Positions 45,425-55,251 of a stretch of DNA of 64,000 bases are shown here, in pieces. Source of the stretch: Fodinibius sp052060035 (GTDB lineage Bacteria; Bacteroidota; Rhodothermia; Balneolales; Balneolaceae); the NCBI RefSeq assembly GCF_052060035.1, contig NZ_JBPOEA010000001.1, positions 558,001 to 622,000 on the forward strand, read 5' to 3'. Positions within the stretch are counted from its first letter, which is position 1; each line of letters opens with the position of its first letter. Position numbers and translations under genes: made by a program. Below the pieces are notes generated by a model, which was not told where the DNA came from, searched no databases, and saw only the letters and a list, made by a program, of their open reading frames with translations.

Positions 45425-46705
45425 ATGACTGCAGAAGATTTTAAAAAATCCTTTTCGCGCCAACGGCAAACCGATATTTTTTTAGGAAGTCTTCGGGGAA
45501 ATAATCGAACAATTCCCATCTCTTTTGATAAACTGCGTGCTGCTGCTAAAAATAATATGTCAAAAGAAGCCTATGCTTATATTGCCGGATCTGCAGGATG
45601 TGAAACGACCAAAAGGTCCAATCGCACTGATTTTAAGCAGTGGAAAATCGTGCCGAGTATGCTTAATGATGTTTCTGACTGTAATACGAGCGTCTCATTA
45701 TTTGGGCAAGACTATCCTACTCCATTTTTGTTAGCTCCAATTGGGGTGTTGGATATGGCTCATCCTAAAGCCGATTTAGCAGTAGCCAAGGCCTCAGCTG
45801 CGGAAGGCGTACCCTTTATCTTTTCCAATCAAGCATCAGTAGATATGGAAACATGCAGTTCTGTAATGGGGGAATCGCCGCGTTGGTTTCAGTTGTATTG
45901 GAGCACGTCTAATGACCTTGTTGAAAGTTTTGTACGGCGTGCAGAATCATGTGGTTGCGAAGGTATCGTCCTTACGCTTGATACAACAATGCTGGGTTGG
46001 CGCCCCCGCGATCTGGATCTTGATTATCTTCCTTTTTTACGTGGAAGGGGAATCGCACAATATACCAGCGATCCTGTCTTTCGCAAACTGATGAAAACTT
46101 CTGCCGGTGACGCTGACAAACCGCCGAAGCTGACCTGGAATTCGATTAAAGCTCTTGTTAAAATGGCAAAGAATTATCCCGGCAGTTTTTGGGGGAATTT
46201 ACTTTCTGAAGAACCTCGTCGGGCCGTTAAAACATTCATAGAATGTTATTCTCGTCCTTCATTAAAATGGGATGACCTGTCTTTTTTACGATCAATTACC
46301 GATTTACCGATCCTTTTAAAAGGGATTTTGAGTCCCGAAGATGCTCGCAAAGCCATTAAAACCAATATGGATGGAATTATTGTGTCTAATCATGGAGGAC
46401 GTCAGGTTGATGGCGCCGTGAGCGCAATTGAAATGCTGCCTGATATCACACAAGAGGTTAACGGAGAAATGCCGGTTTTGATGGACAGCGGAATACGAAC
46501 CGGCAGTGATATCTTTAAAGCCATTGCGTTAGGTGCTGATGCAGTCTTATTGGGCAGACCCTATACCTATGCCCTTGCTACTGCTGGCGAACAAGGAGTT
46601 CGGGAAGTTATCCAAAACTACCGGGCAGATTTTGAATTAACGATGGCCTTATCGGGATGTCGATCAGTAGATGAGATCCATGCTAATCGTTTGCAAACTG
46701 ACTAA
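45425..46705 (+). CDS. FMN-dependent alpha-hydroxy-acid oxidase/dehydrogenase
   Basis: The 426-residue TIM-barrel flavoprotein belongs to the lactate/glycolate oxidase family. It has the family start (NMSKEAYAYIAGSAGCETT), APIGVLDMAHP, and the catalytic-base motif SNHGGRQVDGA. FMN phosphate binding is in SGIRTGSDIFKAIALGADAV. L-lactate is the common substrate; the window does not settle it. The 46706-46735 hairpin follows it. No membrane segment is visible, so it is cytoplasmic or peripheral. Confidence 0.88.
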   Translation: MTAEDFKKSFSRQRQTDIFLGSLRGNNRTIPISFDKLRAAAKNNMSKEAYAYIAGSAGCETTKRSNRTDFKQWKIVPSMLNDVSDCNTSVSLFGQDYPTPFLLAPIGVLDMAHPKADLAVAKASAAEGVPFIFSNQASVDMETCSSVMGESPRWFQLYWSTSNDLVESFVRRAESCGCEGIVLTLDTTMLGWRPRDLDLDYLPFLRGRGIAQYTSDPVFRKLMKTSAGDADKPPKLTWNSIKALVKMAKNYPGSFWGNLLSEEPRRAVKTFIECYSRPSLKWDDLSFLRSITDLPILLKGILSPEDARKAIKTNMDGIIVSNHGGRQVDGAVSAIEMLPDITQEVNGEMPVLMDSGIRTGSDIFKAIALGADAVLLGRPYTYALATAGEQGVREVIQNYRADFELTMALSGCRSVDEIHANRLQTD

Positions 46706-46735
46706 TATTCTATCCGAATTAGTCTTTTTATTTTT
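46700..46735 (+). terminator. Rho-independent terminator after the FMN oxidase
   Basis: GACTAAT (46700-46706) pairs with ATTAGTC (46718-46724) over a loop of 11 bases, followed by TTTTTATTTTT. The stem begins inside the end of the gene and includes its stop codon. The stem is AT-rich, so its strength is modest. Confidence 0.6.
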
Positions 46736-46799
46736 ACCCTCACAAAGATATATTCTATGCTTTAACAGACGCATATAGAATCAGTTATAAACAATATTT

Positions 46800-47438
46800 A
46801 TGCTTAACGAACCGTCATTTGTACCACAAAAAGTTGGTTGGATTGAAGTTGTCTGTGGTGGAATGTTTAGCGGTAAAACCGAAGAGCTTATCAGGCGCGC
46901 TAAAAGAGCTCATATTGCCGGGCAGAACGTTGTTGTTGTAAAACCAAAGGTTGATAACCGTTATGATAACGACGATGTGGTCTCCCACAATCAAAATGTA
47001 TTGCCGGGTTTGGTAGTTGATACAGCTGATCAAATTGTATTACTCACCGGTGAGGCCGAAGTTGTTTGTATTGATGAAGCCCAATTTTTTGATAAACAAC
47101 TGATGAATGTTGCTAATACCTTGGCAAATGACGGGAAAAGAGTTATTGTAGCCGGTCTTGACATGGATTTTGAAGGTCAACCATTTGAACCTATGCCCCA
47201 GATGCTGGCCATTGCCGAATATGTCACCAAGTTACATGCCGTTTGTGCGGAAAGCGGAACCATGGCCCATTATTCGCAGCGGGTGGTGGAAAGCACGGAT
47301 CGAGTTCTCGTTGGGGAGACGGATGCCTATGAACCTCGCGCAAGACATTGTTATCGCCCTCCTGTTGACAAGCGAAGAGGAAAGCCCATTCAACCTATTC
47401 GGAAACAAGAAAATTTGAAAGGACAAGACGAATCATGA
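46800..47438 (+). CDS. tdk: Thymidine kinase (type II)
   Basis: The 212-residue kinase has the P-loop GGMFSGKT (residues 20-27), catalytic DEAQFF (residues 92-97) and the lasso-loop region. The structural zinc site is incomplete. The first cysteine C149 is kept (LHAVCAESG), but its partner position is S152, and the second pair reads A181-R-H-C184. Two of the usual four ligands are lost, which I recall as occurring in some Bacteroidota enzymes. It overlaps the nucleoside transporter gene by 4 bp, which supports thymidine salvage. Confidence 0.92.
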   Translation: MLNEPSFVPQKVGWIEVVCGGMFSGKTEELIRRAKRAHIAGQNVVVVKPKVDNRYDNDDVVSHNQNVLPGLVVDTADQIVLLTGEAEVVCIDEAQFFDKQLMNVANTLANDGKRVIVAGLDMDFEGQPFEPMPQMLAIAEYVTKLHAVCAESGTMAHYSQRVVESTDRVLVGETDAYEPRARHCYRPPVDKRRGKPIQPIRKQENLKGQDES

Positions 47439-48769
47439 TTGATATACTTCGTGGGATGATCGGAATGGCAGTTATTATTGCCATTTCAATATTATTCAGC
47501 AAAAACAGAAAAAATATTAATTGGCATTTAGTGGGCACTGGTTTGGGTATACAGTTCGTTTTAGCTGTGTTCATTTTGAAAGGCCGAGAAATGGCAGATT
47601 ATTGGGCACCATTGGGATGGCCGAAGGATTTCTTTAGCTGGGTCTCTTCTTTTTTTGTGATTGTACTGGACTTTACCACCGAAGGGGCAAAATTTATTTT
47701 TGGGGATTTAGCTAAGAGTCCCGGTATGGAAGGCAGTATGGGTAACTTTTTCGCTTTCCAAGTGTTACCGACTATCATCTTTTTTGCTTCACTTACCGCA
47801 ATATTATATCACTATGGCATTCTGCAACGCGTTGTGAAATATATGGCCAAAGGAATGCAGAAAGTTATGGGCACTTCAGGAGCTGAATCTCTATCGGTGA
47901 TCTCAAATATTTTTGTAGGCCAAACCGAATCGCCTCTGGTTATTGAGCCTTATATTAAAAAACTGACTAAATCTGAGCTTTTGGCAGTTATGACCGGTGG
48001 AATGGCGACGATTGCGGGCGGTGTTATGGCTGCTTACGTACAAATGTTGGGCAATTCGTATGCTCAAGCACATGATGTTGCACTGGATGTAGGCCGCCTG
48101 ATGTTTGCCGAACAACTATTGGGTGCAAGTTTGATGGCCGCCCCGGCTGCCCTTGTTATTACCAAGATCATGTACCCCGAAGAAGATGATCCGGTGACCA
48201 AAGGCGAAGTAAATATGAGCATTGAAAAAACAGATGCCAACGGAATTGATGCTGCAGCCAGCGGCGCAGCTACAGGACTAAAATTAGCAGGAAATGTTGC
48301 CGCTATGTTATTGGCATTTATCGCTTTATTAGCGATGGGTAATTATTTTCTGGAAAGCTTTGGAAGTATAACCGGTATCAATAGTTTAATCACAGATGGA
48401 AAGTTAACGATTGAAAGAGTGCTTGGCTGGATTATTGCTCCCGTAGCATTTGTTGTAGGGGTGCCCTGGGAGGATGCCATTAATATGGGTTCATTGCTGG
48501 GGACCAAAGTGGTATTAAATGAATTTGTTGCCTACTTGCAGTTATCAGATATGGTAAGTGCCTCCGAAATTAGTGAAAAGACAATTAGAATGGCTACATT
48601 TGCTCTGTGTGGATTTGCTAACTTTTCATCTATTGCTATTCAAATTGGAGGTATTGGCGGCTTGGCACCAAGTAGAAAATCTGAACTTGCAGAGTTTGGT
48701 CTGAAAGCGGTATTAGCCGGAACACTTGCTAACTTAATGACGGCTACAATTGCCGGAATGTTGTTTTAA
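47435..48769 (+). CDS. Concentrative nucleoside transporter (CNT/NupC family)
   Basis: The 444-residue protein has about ten membrane helices with family motifs VFVGQTESPLVIEPY, MATIAGGVMAAYVQ and GFANFSSIAIQIGGIGGLAPSR. CNT proteins import nucleosides with Na+ or H+. The start overlaps the thymidine kinase stop (ATGA), so uptake and phosphorylation of nucleosides are probably coupled. The adjacent gene after it is a foldase, 6 bp on, possibly on the same transcript. Confidence 0.92.
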   Translation: MIDILRGMIGMAVIIAISILFSKNRKNINWHLVGTGLGIQFVLAVFILKGREMADYWAPLGWPKDFFSWVSSFFVIVLDFTTEGAKFIFGDLAKSPGMEGSMGNFFAFQVLPTIIFFASLTAILYHYGILQRVVKYMAKGMQKVMGTSGAESLSVISNIFVGQTESPLVIEPYIKKLTKSELLAVMTGGMATIAGGVMAAYVQMLGNSYAQAHDVALDVGRLMFAEQLLGASLMAAPAALVITKIMYPEEDDPVTKGEVNMSIEKTDANGIDAAASGAATGLKLAGNVAAMLLAFIALLAMGNYFLESFGSITGINSLITDGKLTIERVLGWIIAPVAFVVGVPWEDAINMGSLLGTKVVLNEFVAYLQLSDMVSASEISEKTIRMATFALCGFANFSSIAIQIGGIGGLAPSRKSELAEFGLKAVLAGTLANLMTATIAGMLF

Positions 48770-48775
48770 AAAAAT

Positions 48776-49705
48776 ATGAGCTCTGATTATCTACTTTATT
48801 ATTTGTTGCTTGCTACAGGCATAACATTCTTCCTTGCCTCTTGTCAGCAAACCACAAATCAACATAACGAAGGTGCGCTTGCCCGTGTCGGCAGTGAATA
48901 TTTAACGATTGATAAAGCAGTTGATAATATTCCTGAATCTGTTTTAGCCGAAGATAGTGTAAAAGCTTTAACGCAGTACCGCGACAACTGGATCCGGGAA
49001 CAACTGTTACTGCAAGAAGCAACACGACTTGATTTACACCAAAAACCTGAAATACAACAGAAAATTGAGCGGGCAAGACAGGAAATCCTGAGGCAAGCCC
49101 TGAAAGACTATGTGTTGGCTTCTAATGATAGCGACATGCAGATAACAGATGAGGAGGCTCGAACATATTATCAGGCGAACAAAGAGCAATTTGTACTGGA
49201 AGAGGATTTTGTAAAATTTCGACATCTGCGTACAAAAACAATTAAAGAAGCTCGCAATGCTCGTCAGGATCTTTTAGACGGTGTGCCTTGGCCTGAAGTT
49301 GCTCGTACCTATGCTATCGATCCTTCAACTGTTATTAGTGAATCTGATCAGTACTGGCCTATATCAATGGCTGCACAAGGAATTGATATTATGAATCGAT
49401 ACCTGAAGGTTATTGGTCAAAATGAAATTTCTCCTATCCAGCGTGTTAATGGGGTATATCATTTTGTACAATTGCTCGATACAAGACCCGAGGGCAACCA
49501 TCCCAACCTGGAATGGCTTATTGAACAGATAAAAGATTGGATGACTTTGAATAATCGGCAACGAAATTTCAGTTCCTTTGTTAAGAATCTTTATCTTAAG
49601 GCCGAATCGAATAATGAAATAGAGACTTTTAACGTTTTACCTTCTAAACCTAATCAAAATTCAACGCTTCAAGATACCCTTGAAAACAACTCAACGAATG
49701 AATAA
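48776..49705 (+). CDS. SurA/PpiC-like lipoprotein (parvulin-type, degenerate)
   Basis: The 309-residue protein has a lipoprotein signal (hydrophobic residues about 8-20, then FFLASC). It has a SurA-N/trigger-like helical part (residues about 50-125) and a weaker parvulin-like domain (about 140-255). The parvulin HILV-type motifs are poorly kept (FRHLRTK), so catalytic activity is doubtful. It overlaps the next SurA-like gene by 8 bp. Similar pairs are common in Bacteroidota. It probably acts in outer-membrane protein folding. Confidence 0.75.
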   Translation: MSSDYLLYYLLLATGITFFLASCQQTTNQHNEGALARVGSEYLTIDKAVDNIPESVLAEDSVKALTQYRDNWIREQLLLQEATRLDLHQKPEIQQKIERARQEILRQALKDYVLASNDSDMQITDEEARTYYQANKEQFVLEEDFVKFRHLRTKTIKEARNARQDLLDGVPWPEVARTYAIDPSTVISESDQYWPISMAAQGIDIMNRYLKVIGQNEISPIQRVNGVYHFVQLLDTRPEGNHPNLEWLIEQIKDWMTLNNRQRNFSSFVKNLYLKAESNNEIETFNVLPSKPNQNSTLQDTLENNSTNE

Positions 49706-51086
49706 AGCATATTTACTGCTCGTTTTTGTAGTTTCATTAATATTAACTCCTCTCTTTTCTCAAGCACAAAATCAGCCTTCAAACAAGAAGCTGGATCAAA
49801 TTGTTGCTGTCGTAAATGATCACATCGTATTAAAATCGGATGTAGATCAAGAAGTACAACAATATATGATGCAGCTTCAACAGCAACGGAATCAACAAAT
49901 ATCGTTTAGTAAAGAAATTTGGTACACGGTGTTAGAGAACATTATCGATCGTAATGTAATGCTTGACCAGTCCAAGCGAGATTCCATTACGGTCTCCGAT
50001 GAAAGAGTTGATCAGCAAATTAACCAGCAAATCAACTCTTATATTAATCAGGTTGGCAGCGAGCAAGCCCTTGAAGAAGAAATGGGGAAAAGCATTGTTC
50101 AAATTAGGGCCGATTTACGCGAGAATTATCGCGAGCAAATGATCGTTCAACAATTTCAGCAGCAAAAGCGGAGTAAAGTATCTATAACTCGGCCTGAGGT
50201 CGAAAAATATTTTAACAAAATCCCCCAGGATTCTCTGCCAATGATTCCGGAGCAGGTAGCAGTATCACAAATAGTTTCGGTACCCCCACCCTTGCAAAAT
50301 GCCAGATCAGAAGCCCAAAAATTAGCTAAACAGTTGCGCGATTCGGTACTTAATCATGGCAAAACGATTGAAGAATTGGCCAAAAAATATAGTGATGGTC
50401 CTTCATCTTCATCAGGCGGTAAATTACCCATGATGTCGATGGATGATTTTGTGGCTGAATATTCTGCTGCAGCTTCAGCACTTGAACCTGGAGAGATTTC
50501 TCAGGTCGTAGAAACAAGCTTTGGCTTTCACGTTATTCGCCTCAACAAGCGTCAAGGTGACCAGATTGATACCAACCATATCCTTATCAGAGTTGATGAC
50601 CAAAGTTATGACGATCAGGCAGCGAAGGATGAGTTGATGCAAATTCGGGATTCTGTTATGACTAATGATGAGATAACATTTGCTCAGATGGCCAGACGCC
50701 ATTCCGATGATCCTAACACGGCTCCTCAAGGTGGCCGTGTGCTGAATCCACAAACGGGTCAACGTCTTATTGCGCTTGAACAGCTTGATCCTGCCTTGTA
50801 TCGAATTGTGCTCTTATTGGATGAAGTTGGAGATATTTCAGAGCCGAAATCATTTACGATGGGTGAAGAGAATAATTCGCAACGCGCCTTTCGTATTGTT
50901 CGACTTGACAGACGGATAGCGGAACACAGAGCCAACTTAAAGCAAGATTATTCACGTATTAAACAGGCTGCTTTACAAGAAAAGCAGGCTAAGTATATGA
51001 ATAACTTGTTGTCTGATTTGCGGGAAGATATGTACGTGGAATATAAAATTACGATTCCTGAGCGCTACAAAAATATTAATTTATAG
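49698..51086 (+). CDS. SurA-type peptidyl-prolyl isomerase
   Basis: From the ATG at 49698 the protein has 462 residues; a TTG at 49680 would add six. It has a signal peptide ending near SQAQ. An N-terminal SurA domain (VAVVNDHIVLKSDVDQEV, IDRNVMLDQ) precedes two parvulin domains; the first carries AKKYSDGPSSSSGGKL and FGFHVIRL, the second TNHILIRV and ARRHSDDPNTAPQGGRV. It helps fold outer-membrane proteins in the periplasm. It overlaps the lipoprotein gene before it. Confidence 0.87.
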   Translation: MNKAYLLLVFVVSLILTPLFSQAQNQPSNKKLDQIVAVVNDHIVLKSDVDQEVQQYMMQLQQQRNQQISFSKEIWYTVLENIIDRNVMLDQSKRDSITVSDERVDQQINQQINSYINQVGSEQALEEEMGKSIVQIRADLRENYREQMIVQQFQQQKRSKVSITRPEVEKYFNKIPQDSLPMIPEQVAVSQIVSVPPPLQNARSEAQKLAKQLRDSVLNHGKTIEELAKKYSDGPSSSSGGKLPMMSMDDFVAEYSAAASALEPGEISQVVETSFGFHVIRLNKRQGDQIDTNHILIRVDDQSYDDQAAKDELMQIRDSVMTNDEITFAQMARRHSDDPNTAPQGGRVLNPQTGQRLIALEQLDPALYRIVLLLDEVGDISEPKSFTMGEENNSQRAFRIVRLDRRIAEHRANLKQDYSRIKQAALQEKQAKYMNNLLSDLREDMYVEYKITIPERYKNINL

Positions 51087-51091
51087 ACCAT

Positions 51092-52084
51092 ATGAGCACA
51101 ATACCTGAGGAATCAATTGAGGCGGTAGATTTTTTCCAGGAATCTTTTGAAAAGATTCGAAAAGAAGTGGGCAAAGTTATTGTTGGTCAAAAAGAGATTC
51201 TTGACCAACTTCTTATTTGCCTTTTTTCACGTGGCCATTGTGTACTTATTGGGGTTCCCGGTCTTGCGAAAACGCTTCTTATCAGGACAGTATCTCAGAC
51301 GTTAAATCTCAGGTTTAGTCGTATTCAGTTTACCCCTGATCTTATGCCCGGTGATATTACCGGGACAGAAGTAATTGAAGATGATCGAGAAACGGGTAAA
51401 AAGAGCTTTAAATTCGTTAAAGGTCCCATTTTTGCCAATATTGTTTTGGCTGATGAGATTAATCGTACCCCGCCCAAAACACAAGCGGCTCTTCTCGAAG
51501 GGATGCAGGAATTTCATATTACTGCGGCGGGACATACCTATCCACTGGAACCACCGTTTTTTGTATTAGCTACCCAAAATCCGATCGAACAAGAAGGCAC
51601 CTATCCCTTGCCGGAAGCACAGCTTGATCGTTTCATGTTTAATTTGTGGCTGGATTATCCTTCCCTGGATGAGGAACAAGATATTGTAAGTCAAACCACT
51701 TCTATTAGAGAGGCTGAAATAAATTCTGTATTAAATGCTGAACAGATTGTTGAATTACAGGATTTAGTCCGCAAGGTGCCCGTACCAGATGGGGTGCTAA
51801 AATCAGCAGTTGAACTTGTGACCAAAACTCGTCCGCAATCCGAAATAGCTCCAGAATTTATTCAAAAATACATGAGCTGGGGGGCCGGCCCGCGTGCTTC
51901 TCAATATTTGGTACTGGGTGGCAAAGCGCGAGCTCTTTCACGGGGACGATATAATGTTTCTGAGGAAGACATCAGGGCTCTTGCAAAACCGGTATTACGT
52001 CACCGTATTGTCAACAATTATGCAGCAGAGGCAGAAGGGTTAACAGCTGACAAGCTTATTGAAATGCTGCTGGACGAAATGTAA
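51092..52084 (+). CDS. MoxR-type AAA+ ATPase
   Basis: The 330-residue AAA+ ATPase of the MoxR family has Walker A GVPGLAKT and Walker B-type LADEINRTPPKTQAALLEGMQE. Sensor ATQNPIEQEGTYPLPEAQLDRF follows. It is thought to remodel partner proteins with VWA domains. Usually the next gene encodes a DUF58 protein; here it is a membrane VWA protein, 11 bp downstream. Confidence 0.92.
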   Translation: MSTIPEESIEAVDFFQESFEKIRKEVGKVIVGQKEILDQLLICLFSRGHCVLIGVPGLAKTLLIRTVSQTLNLRFSRIQFTPDLMPGDITGTEVIEDDRETGKKSFKFVKGPIFANIVLADEINRTPPKTQAALLEGMQEFHITAAGHTYPLEPPFFVLATQNPIEQEGTYPLPEAQLDRFMFNLWLDYPSLDEEQDIVSQTTSIREAEINSVLNAEQIVELQDLVRKVPVPDGVLKSAVELVTKTRPQSEIAPEFIQKYMSWGAGPRASQYLVLGGKARALSRGRYNVSEEDIRALAKPVLRHRIVNNYAAEAEGLTADKLIEMLLDEM

Positions 52085-52095
52085 ATCCCATTATC

Positions 52096-54219
52096 GTGGA
52101 CTTTATCTTCCAAGGATTCCAGGCATCGCTTCCCATTTGGGTATATATCCTGATATTTGCCTGCACCCTTTTTATCTCTTGGTGGTCGTATACCCCGCTA
52201 AAAAAAGTCGGTGCTCGTTATTACTATCCGCTTATTTTACTGCGCAGCGGTGTTTTTTTTATTCTACTTCTTCTACTGATAAACCCCTTTATAAAAAAAG
52301 AAAATACCTATCATGATCCTGCCAATATTGTAGTACTTCTTGATAATTCTGCAAGTACCCAAATTGAGAAAAGAGATTACAAAGGGAGCCAAAGTTACAC
52401 TGAACTCTTACAGAAACTTGGGTTTGACGGGGCTAATGATATCAATTATCAGTTTTATAAAGTAGGCAACAACGTTGAGCCCACAAATATCGACAGCCTT
52501 ACATTTGATGAAGACCAGACAAACCTTACGGCCGGGATTGAAGCAATCAGGTTTAATCAGAATGAGGCGACCGCAGCAATATTTATAAGCGATGGAATCT
52601 ATACGAAAGGGAAAAATCCCATCTATGAGACTTCTGATATTAATATTCCTGTTTTCTCAATTGGCTTGGGCGATACAACTTTTCAGCAAGATGTGTTGGT
52701 TTCATCAGTATCAACTAATTCCAGTGGGTATTTAAACAGCACCCAAACGGTAACGGCATCCATAAATAGTCAAGGCTTTGAAGGAAACACCATTCCTGTT
52801 GAGCTCAAAAAAGGAGACCAAGTACTATCGAAAGAAATCATTACTCCCAAAATAAGGAATAGCAGCCAAGAGGTGAGTTTTGATCTTTTACTTGACCAAG
52901 AAGGCCTTCAGCAATATCAGATTCACGTTCCTGTGCTCAGCAATGAATGGACGGAAGCCAACAATACCCAACGTTTTACGGTAGATGTAAAGGATGCGAA
53001 ACAGCACATACTGTCGATAGCTTTGGAAGTACATCCCGATGTACGGTTTATTCGATCACTCTTATTAAAAGATGAAAATGTAGAACTTATAAACCGAACA
53101 TGGCTTACAGGGAATAATTTTATAGAGGGAAATTTATCTTCGGTAACAGATTCACTGGACCTTGTAGTCATTCATGGTTATCCCCAAACAGGCTTACCTG
53201 CAAGTGTAAAAGATGAAATTAAAACGTTGGGCGATGAGATTCCCTTAATTATTGCTTTTACCCCGCGGTTTAATGTTCAACAGTTTGAACAAAATATTTT
53301 GGAGCTACCTGTTTCCATTACCGGCCCATTGAATTACAGCCAAATCTCCCTTCGTCTTGAATCTGAAAACGCCGGACACCCTATTACAGAGCTCCCAGCT
53401 GTAACGTTTGATCAGCTTCCCAGTCTAACAGGCCCAACAGAAAATATTCGCACTGCCGGCTACGCGACCATGTTATTTAGCAGCCGTTATCGCGGGGAAT
53501 CTATCCAAAAACCTGTAATTGCAACCCATCAAATGGGAAACAAACGTCACCTTTTTGTAACAGCTTATAACTGGTATCGTTTCCAGCAAAATCAAAATCC
53601 ACAAACACGGGAGTTTGCAAAACAGCTCTGGCAAAACATGATAAGCTGGGCCGTTACCGATCCCGATGACCAATTACTTGATGTACAACCTCAACAAGAC
53701 TCTTTTTCAAGTTCAGACCCAATCATTATTGATGCTTATCTTAAGAATGAACGAGGTGAGAATGAATCGGAAGCAAATATAGCTATTTCTATTGGAACCG
53801 ATACGGCAGATAACCGCATGTATTCCATGGAGAATATGGGTAATGGAAATTACCGCCTGAATATACCACCTTTAGCCGAAGGTATTTACTCTTTTGAAGC
53901 TACGGCACAGAAAGGTGACAGAACCTTGGCTACCAAGCGTGGAGAGTTTTCGGTAAGTGCTTCAAATGCAGAGTTTATTGATGTCAACAGGAACGACCAG
54001 ATCCTCAATCAAATTGCTCGAAATACAGGGGGCCAATACTTTCCGTTTGATTCAGTTGGAGGATTCTGGAATCAGTTAGAAGAAAAAGGACTCTTAGATC
54101 GCAAGGAAAAAGTTGAAACAAATTTCTTTTATCTCTATCAGCATTGGGGTTGGTTTTTCCTGGTAATAATCTTTTTGTGCAGCGAATGGATATTGCGGAA
54201 ATATCTATCCCTGCCCTGA
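52096..54219 (+). CDS. Membrane-anchored VWA domain protein (Bat-like)
   Basis: The 707-residue protein starts at a GTG. Two N-terminal membrane helices (about 12-30 and 43-65) precede a VWA domain with a MIDAS-like D83-N-S85-A-S87, then AAIFISDGIYTKGKNP. The middle (about 300-400) resembles a glutamine-amidotransferase-like fold. A C-terminal beta part and a last helix (about 685-703) follow. It occurs next to moxR without a DUF58 gene. The likely role is as the effector of the MoxR ATPase at the cell envelope. Confidence 0.8.
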   Translation: MDFIFQGFQASLPIWVYILIFACTLFISWWSYTPLKKVGARYYYPLILLRSGVFFILLLLLINPFIKKENTYHDPANIVVLLDNSASTQIEKRDYKGSQSYTELLQKLGFDGANDINYQFYKVGNNVEPTNIDSLTFDEDQTNLTAGIEAIRFNQNEATAAIFISDGIYTKGKNPIYETSDINIPVFSIGLGDTTFQQDVLVSSVSTNSSGYLNSTQTVTASINSQGFEGNTIPVELKKGDQVLSKEIITPKIRNSSQEVSFDLLLDQEGLQQYQIHVPVLSNEWTEANNTQRFTVDVKDAKQHILSIALEVHPDVRFIRSLLLKDENVELINRTWLTGNNFIEGNLSSVTDSLDLVVIHGYPQTGLPASVKDEIKTLGDEIPLIIAFTPRFNVQQFEQNILELPVSITGPLNYSQISLRLESENAGHPITELPAVTFDQLPSLTGPTENIRTAGYATMLFSSRYRGESIQKPVIATHQMGNKRHLFVTAYNWYRFQQNQNPQTREFAKQLWQNMISWAVTDPDDQLLDVQPQQDSFSSSDPIIIDAYLKNERGENESEANIAISIGTDTADNRMYSMENMGNGNYRLNIPPLAEGIYSFEATAQKGDRTLATKRGEFSVSASNAEFIDVNRNDQILNQIARNTGGQYFPFDSVGGFWNQLEEKGLLDRKEKVETNFFYLYQHWGWFFLVIIFLCSEWILRKYLSLP

Positions 54220-54228
54220 CATACGCAA

Positions 54229-55251
54229 TTACCTTACCGCACTTTCTTTTAGTTTAATTATTCCTTTTTTAGCATTCATTTGCACAGATAATCCTACCGG
54301 CAAAGTAATCATGTTATCAATATGGCCGATCATTGCTCCCGAGAAAGCAGGAACATCAAGGGGTTTAATATGATCATCAAAAACCTGTTTAAGGGTCAGG
54401 CTTTGATCGCTTGACATTTCACATGAGATACACTGCCCAAAAACAAATCCTGATATTCGCTCCAACACGCCATTTAATTTAAGTTGCGTCAGCATGCGAT
54501 CAAGTCGATAAACATCTTCTCCCACATCTTCCAAAAAGAGAATACTGTTATTCCAATCAGGCAGGTAATCAGATCCCATCATCGCTGACAAAACGCTTAA
54601 ATTACCACCTATAAGCTTTCCCGTTGCCTGCCCCGGGGTAATTACAGCTAATTCATCACAGCTTTCGCATACGCCTTTTTCAGGAATATGAAATTGATTC
54701 AGTTTCCCACCAAGCACTTGCTTGAAACTTTGCGTGGTATAATCTGTCCATTCAGATTTCCCCACCGGCCCGTGAAATGTTATCAAACCGGTTTTAGCAA
54801 AAATAGATACCAAAAGCGTTGTGATATCGCTATAACCCACCAAAATTTTTGGATTATTTCGAATAGTTTCGAAATCGATGAATGGTAAAATACGATTGCA
54901 CCCCCATCCTCCTCTAAATGGCATAATAGCATCTACAGTATCGTCGGCAAACATGGCATTGAGATCAGCTGCCCGCTCTTTGTCAGTTCCGGCTAAATAT
55001 CCATATTTGTTACGTGCATTGGGCCCCTCCTTAACCTTGTATCCCAATTTTTTAACTTGCTTAATAATTTCATCGTACTTCTTGGGATCTGGTAAAATAA
55101 ACCCCGGACTTATCAGCCCAATAGTGTCACCTTCCTGTAATTTCTTGGGTTTGATAAAGCTGTTATCTTCATAGGAACTAAAGCTGGTATTTGCAAGAGC
55201 CGTTCCAATACTTCCTGTAGATAAAAGTCTTAAAAATCCCTTTCTATTCAT
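54229..55251 (-). CDS. LD-carboxypeptidase (S66 family)
   Basis: From the ATG at 55251 the protein has 340 residues; an adjacent ATG lies at 55254. An N-terminal hydrophobic leader with charged RKGFLRLL could be a signal for export. The serine nucleophile is in ILVGYSDITTL, and later FLEDVGEDVYRLDRM and MIGHIDNM give the E and H of the triad. S66 enzymes cut L,D bonds in murein peptides for recycling. It overlaps nadD by 8 bp. Confidence 0.88.
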   Translation of the reverse strand: MNRKGFLRLLSTGSIGTALANTSFSSYEDNSFIKPKKLQEGDTIGLISPGFILPDPKKYDEIIKQVKKLGYKVKEGPNARNKYGYLAGTDKERAADLNAMFADDTVDAIMPFRGGWGCNRILPFIDFETIRNNPKILVGYSDITTLLVSIFAKTGLITFHGPVGKSEWTDYTTQSFKQVLGGKLNQFHIPEKGVCESCDELAVITPGQATGKLIGGNLSVLSAMMGSDYLPDWNNSILFLEDVGEDVYRLDRMLTQLKLNGVLERISGFVFGQCISCEMSSDQSLTLKQVFDDHIKPLDVPAFSGAMIGHIDNMITLPVGLSVQMNAKKGIIKLKESAVR

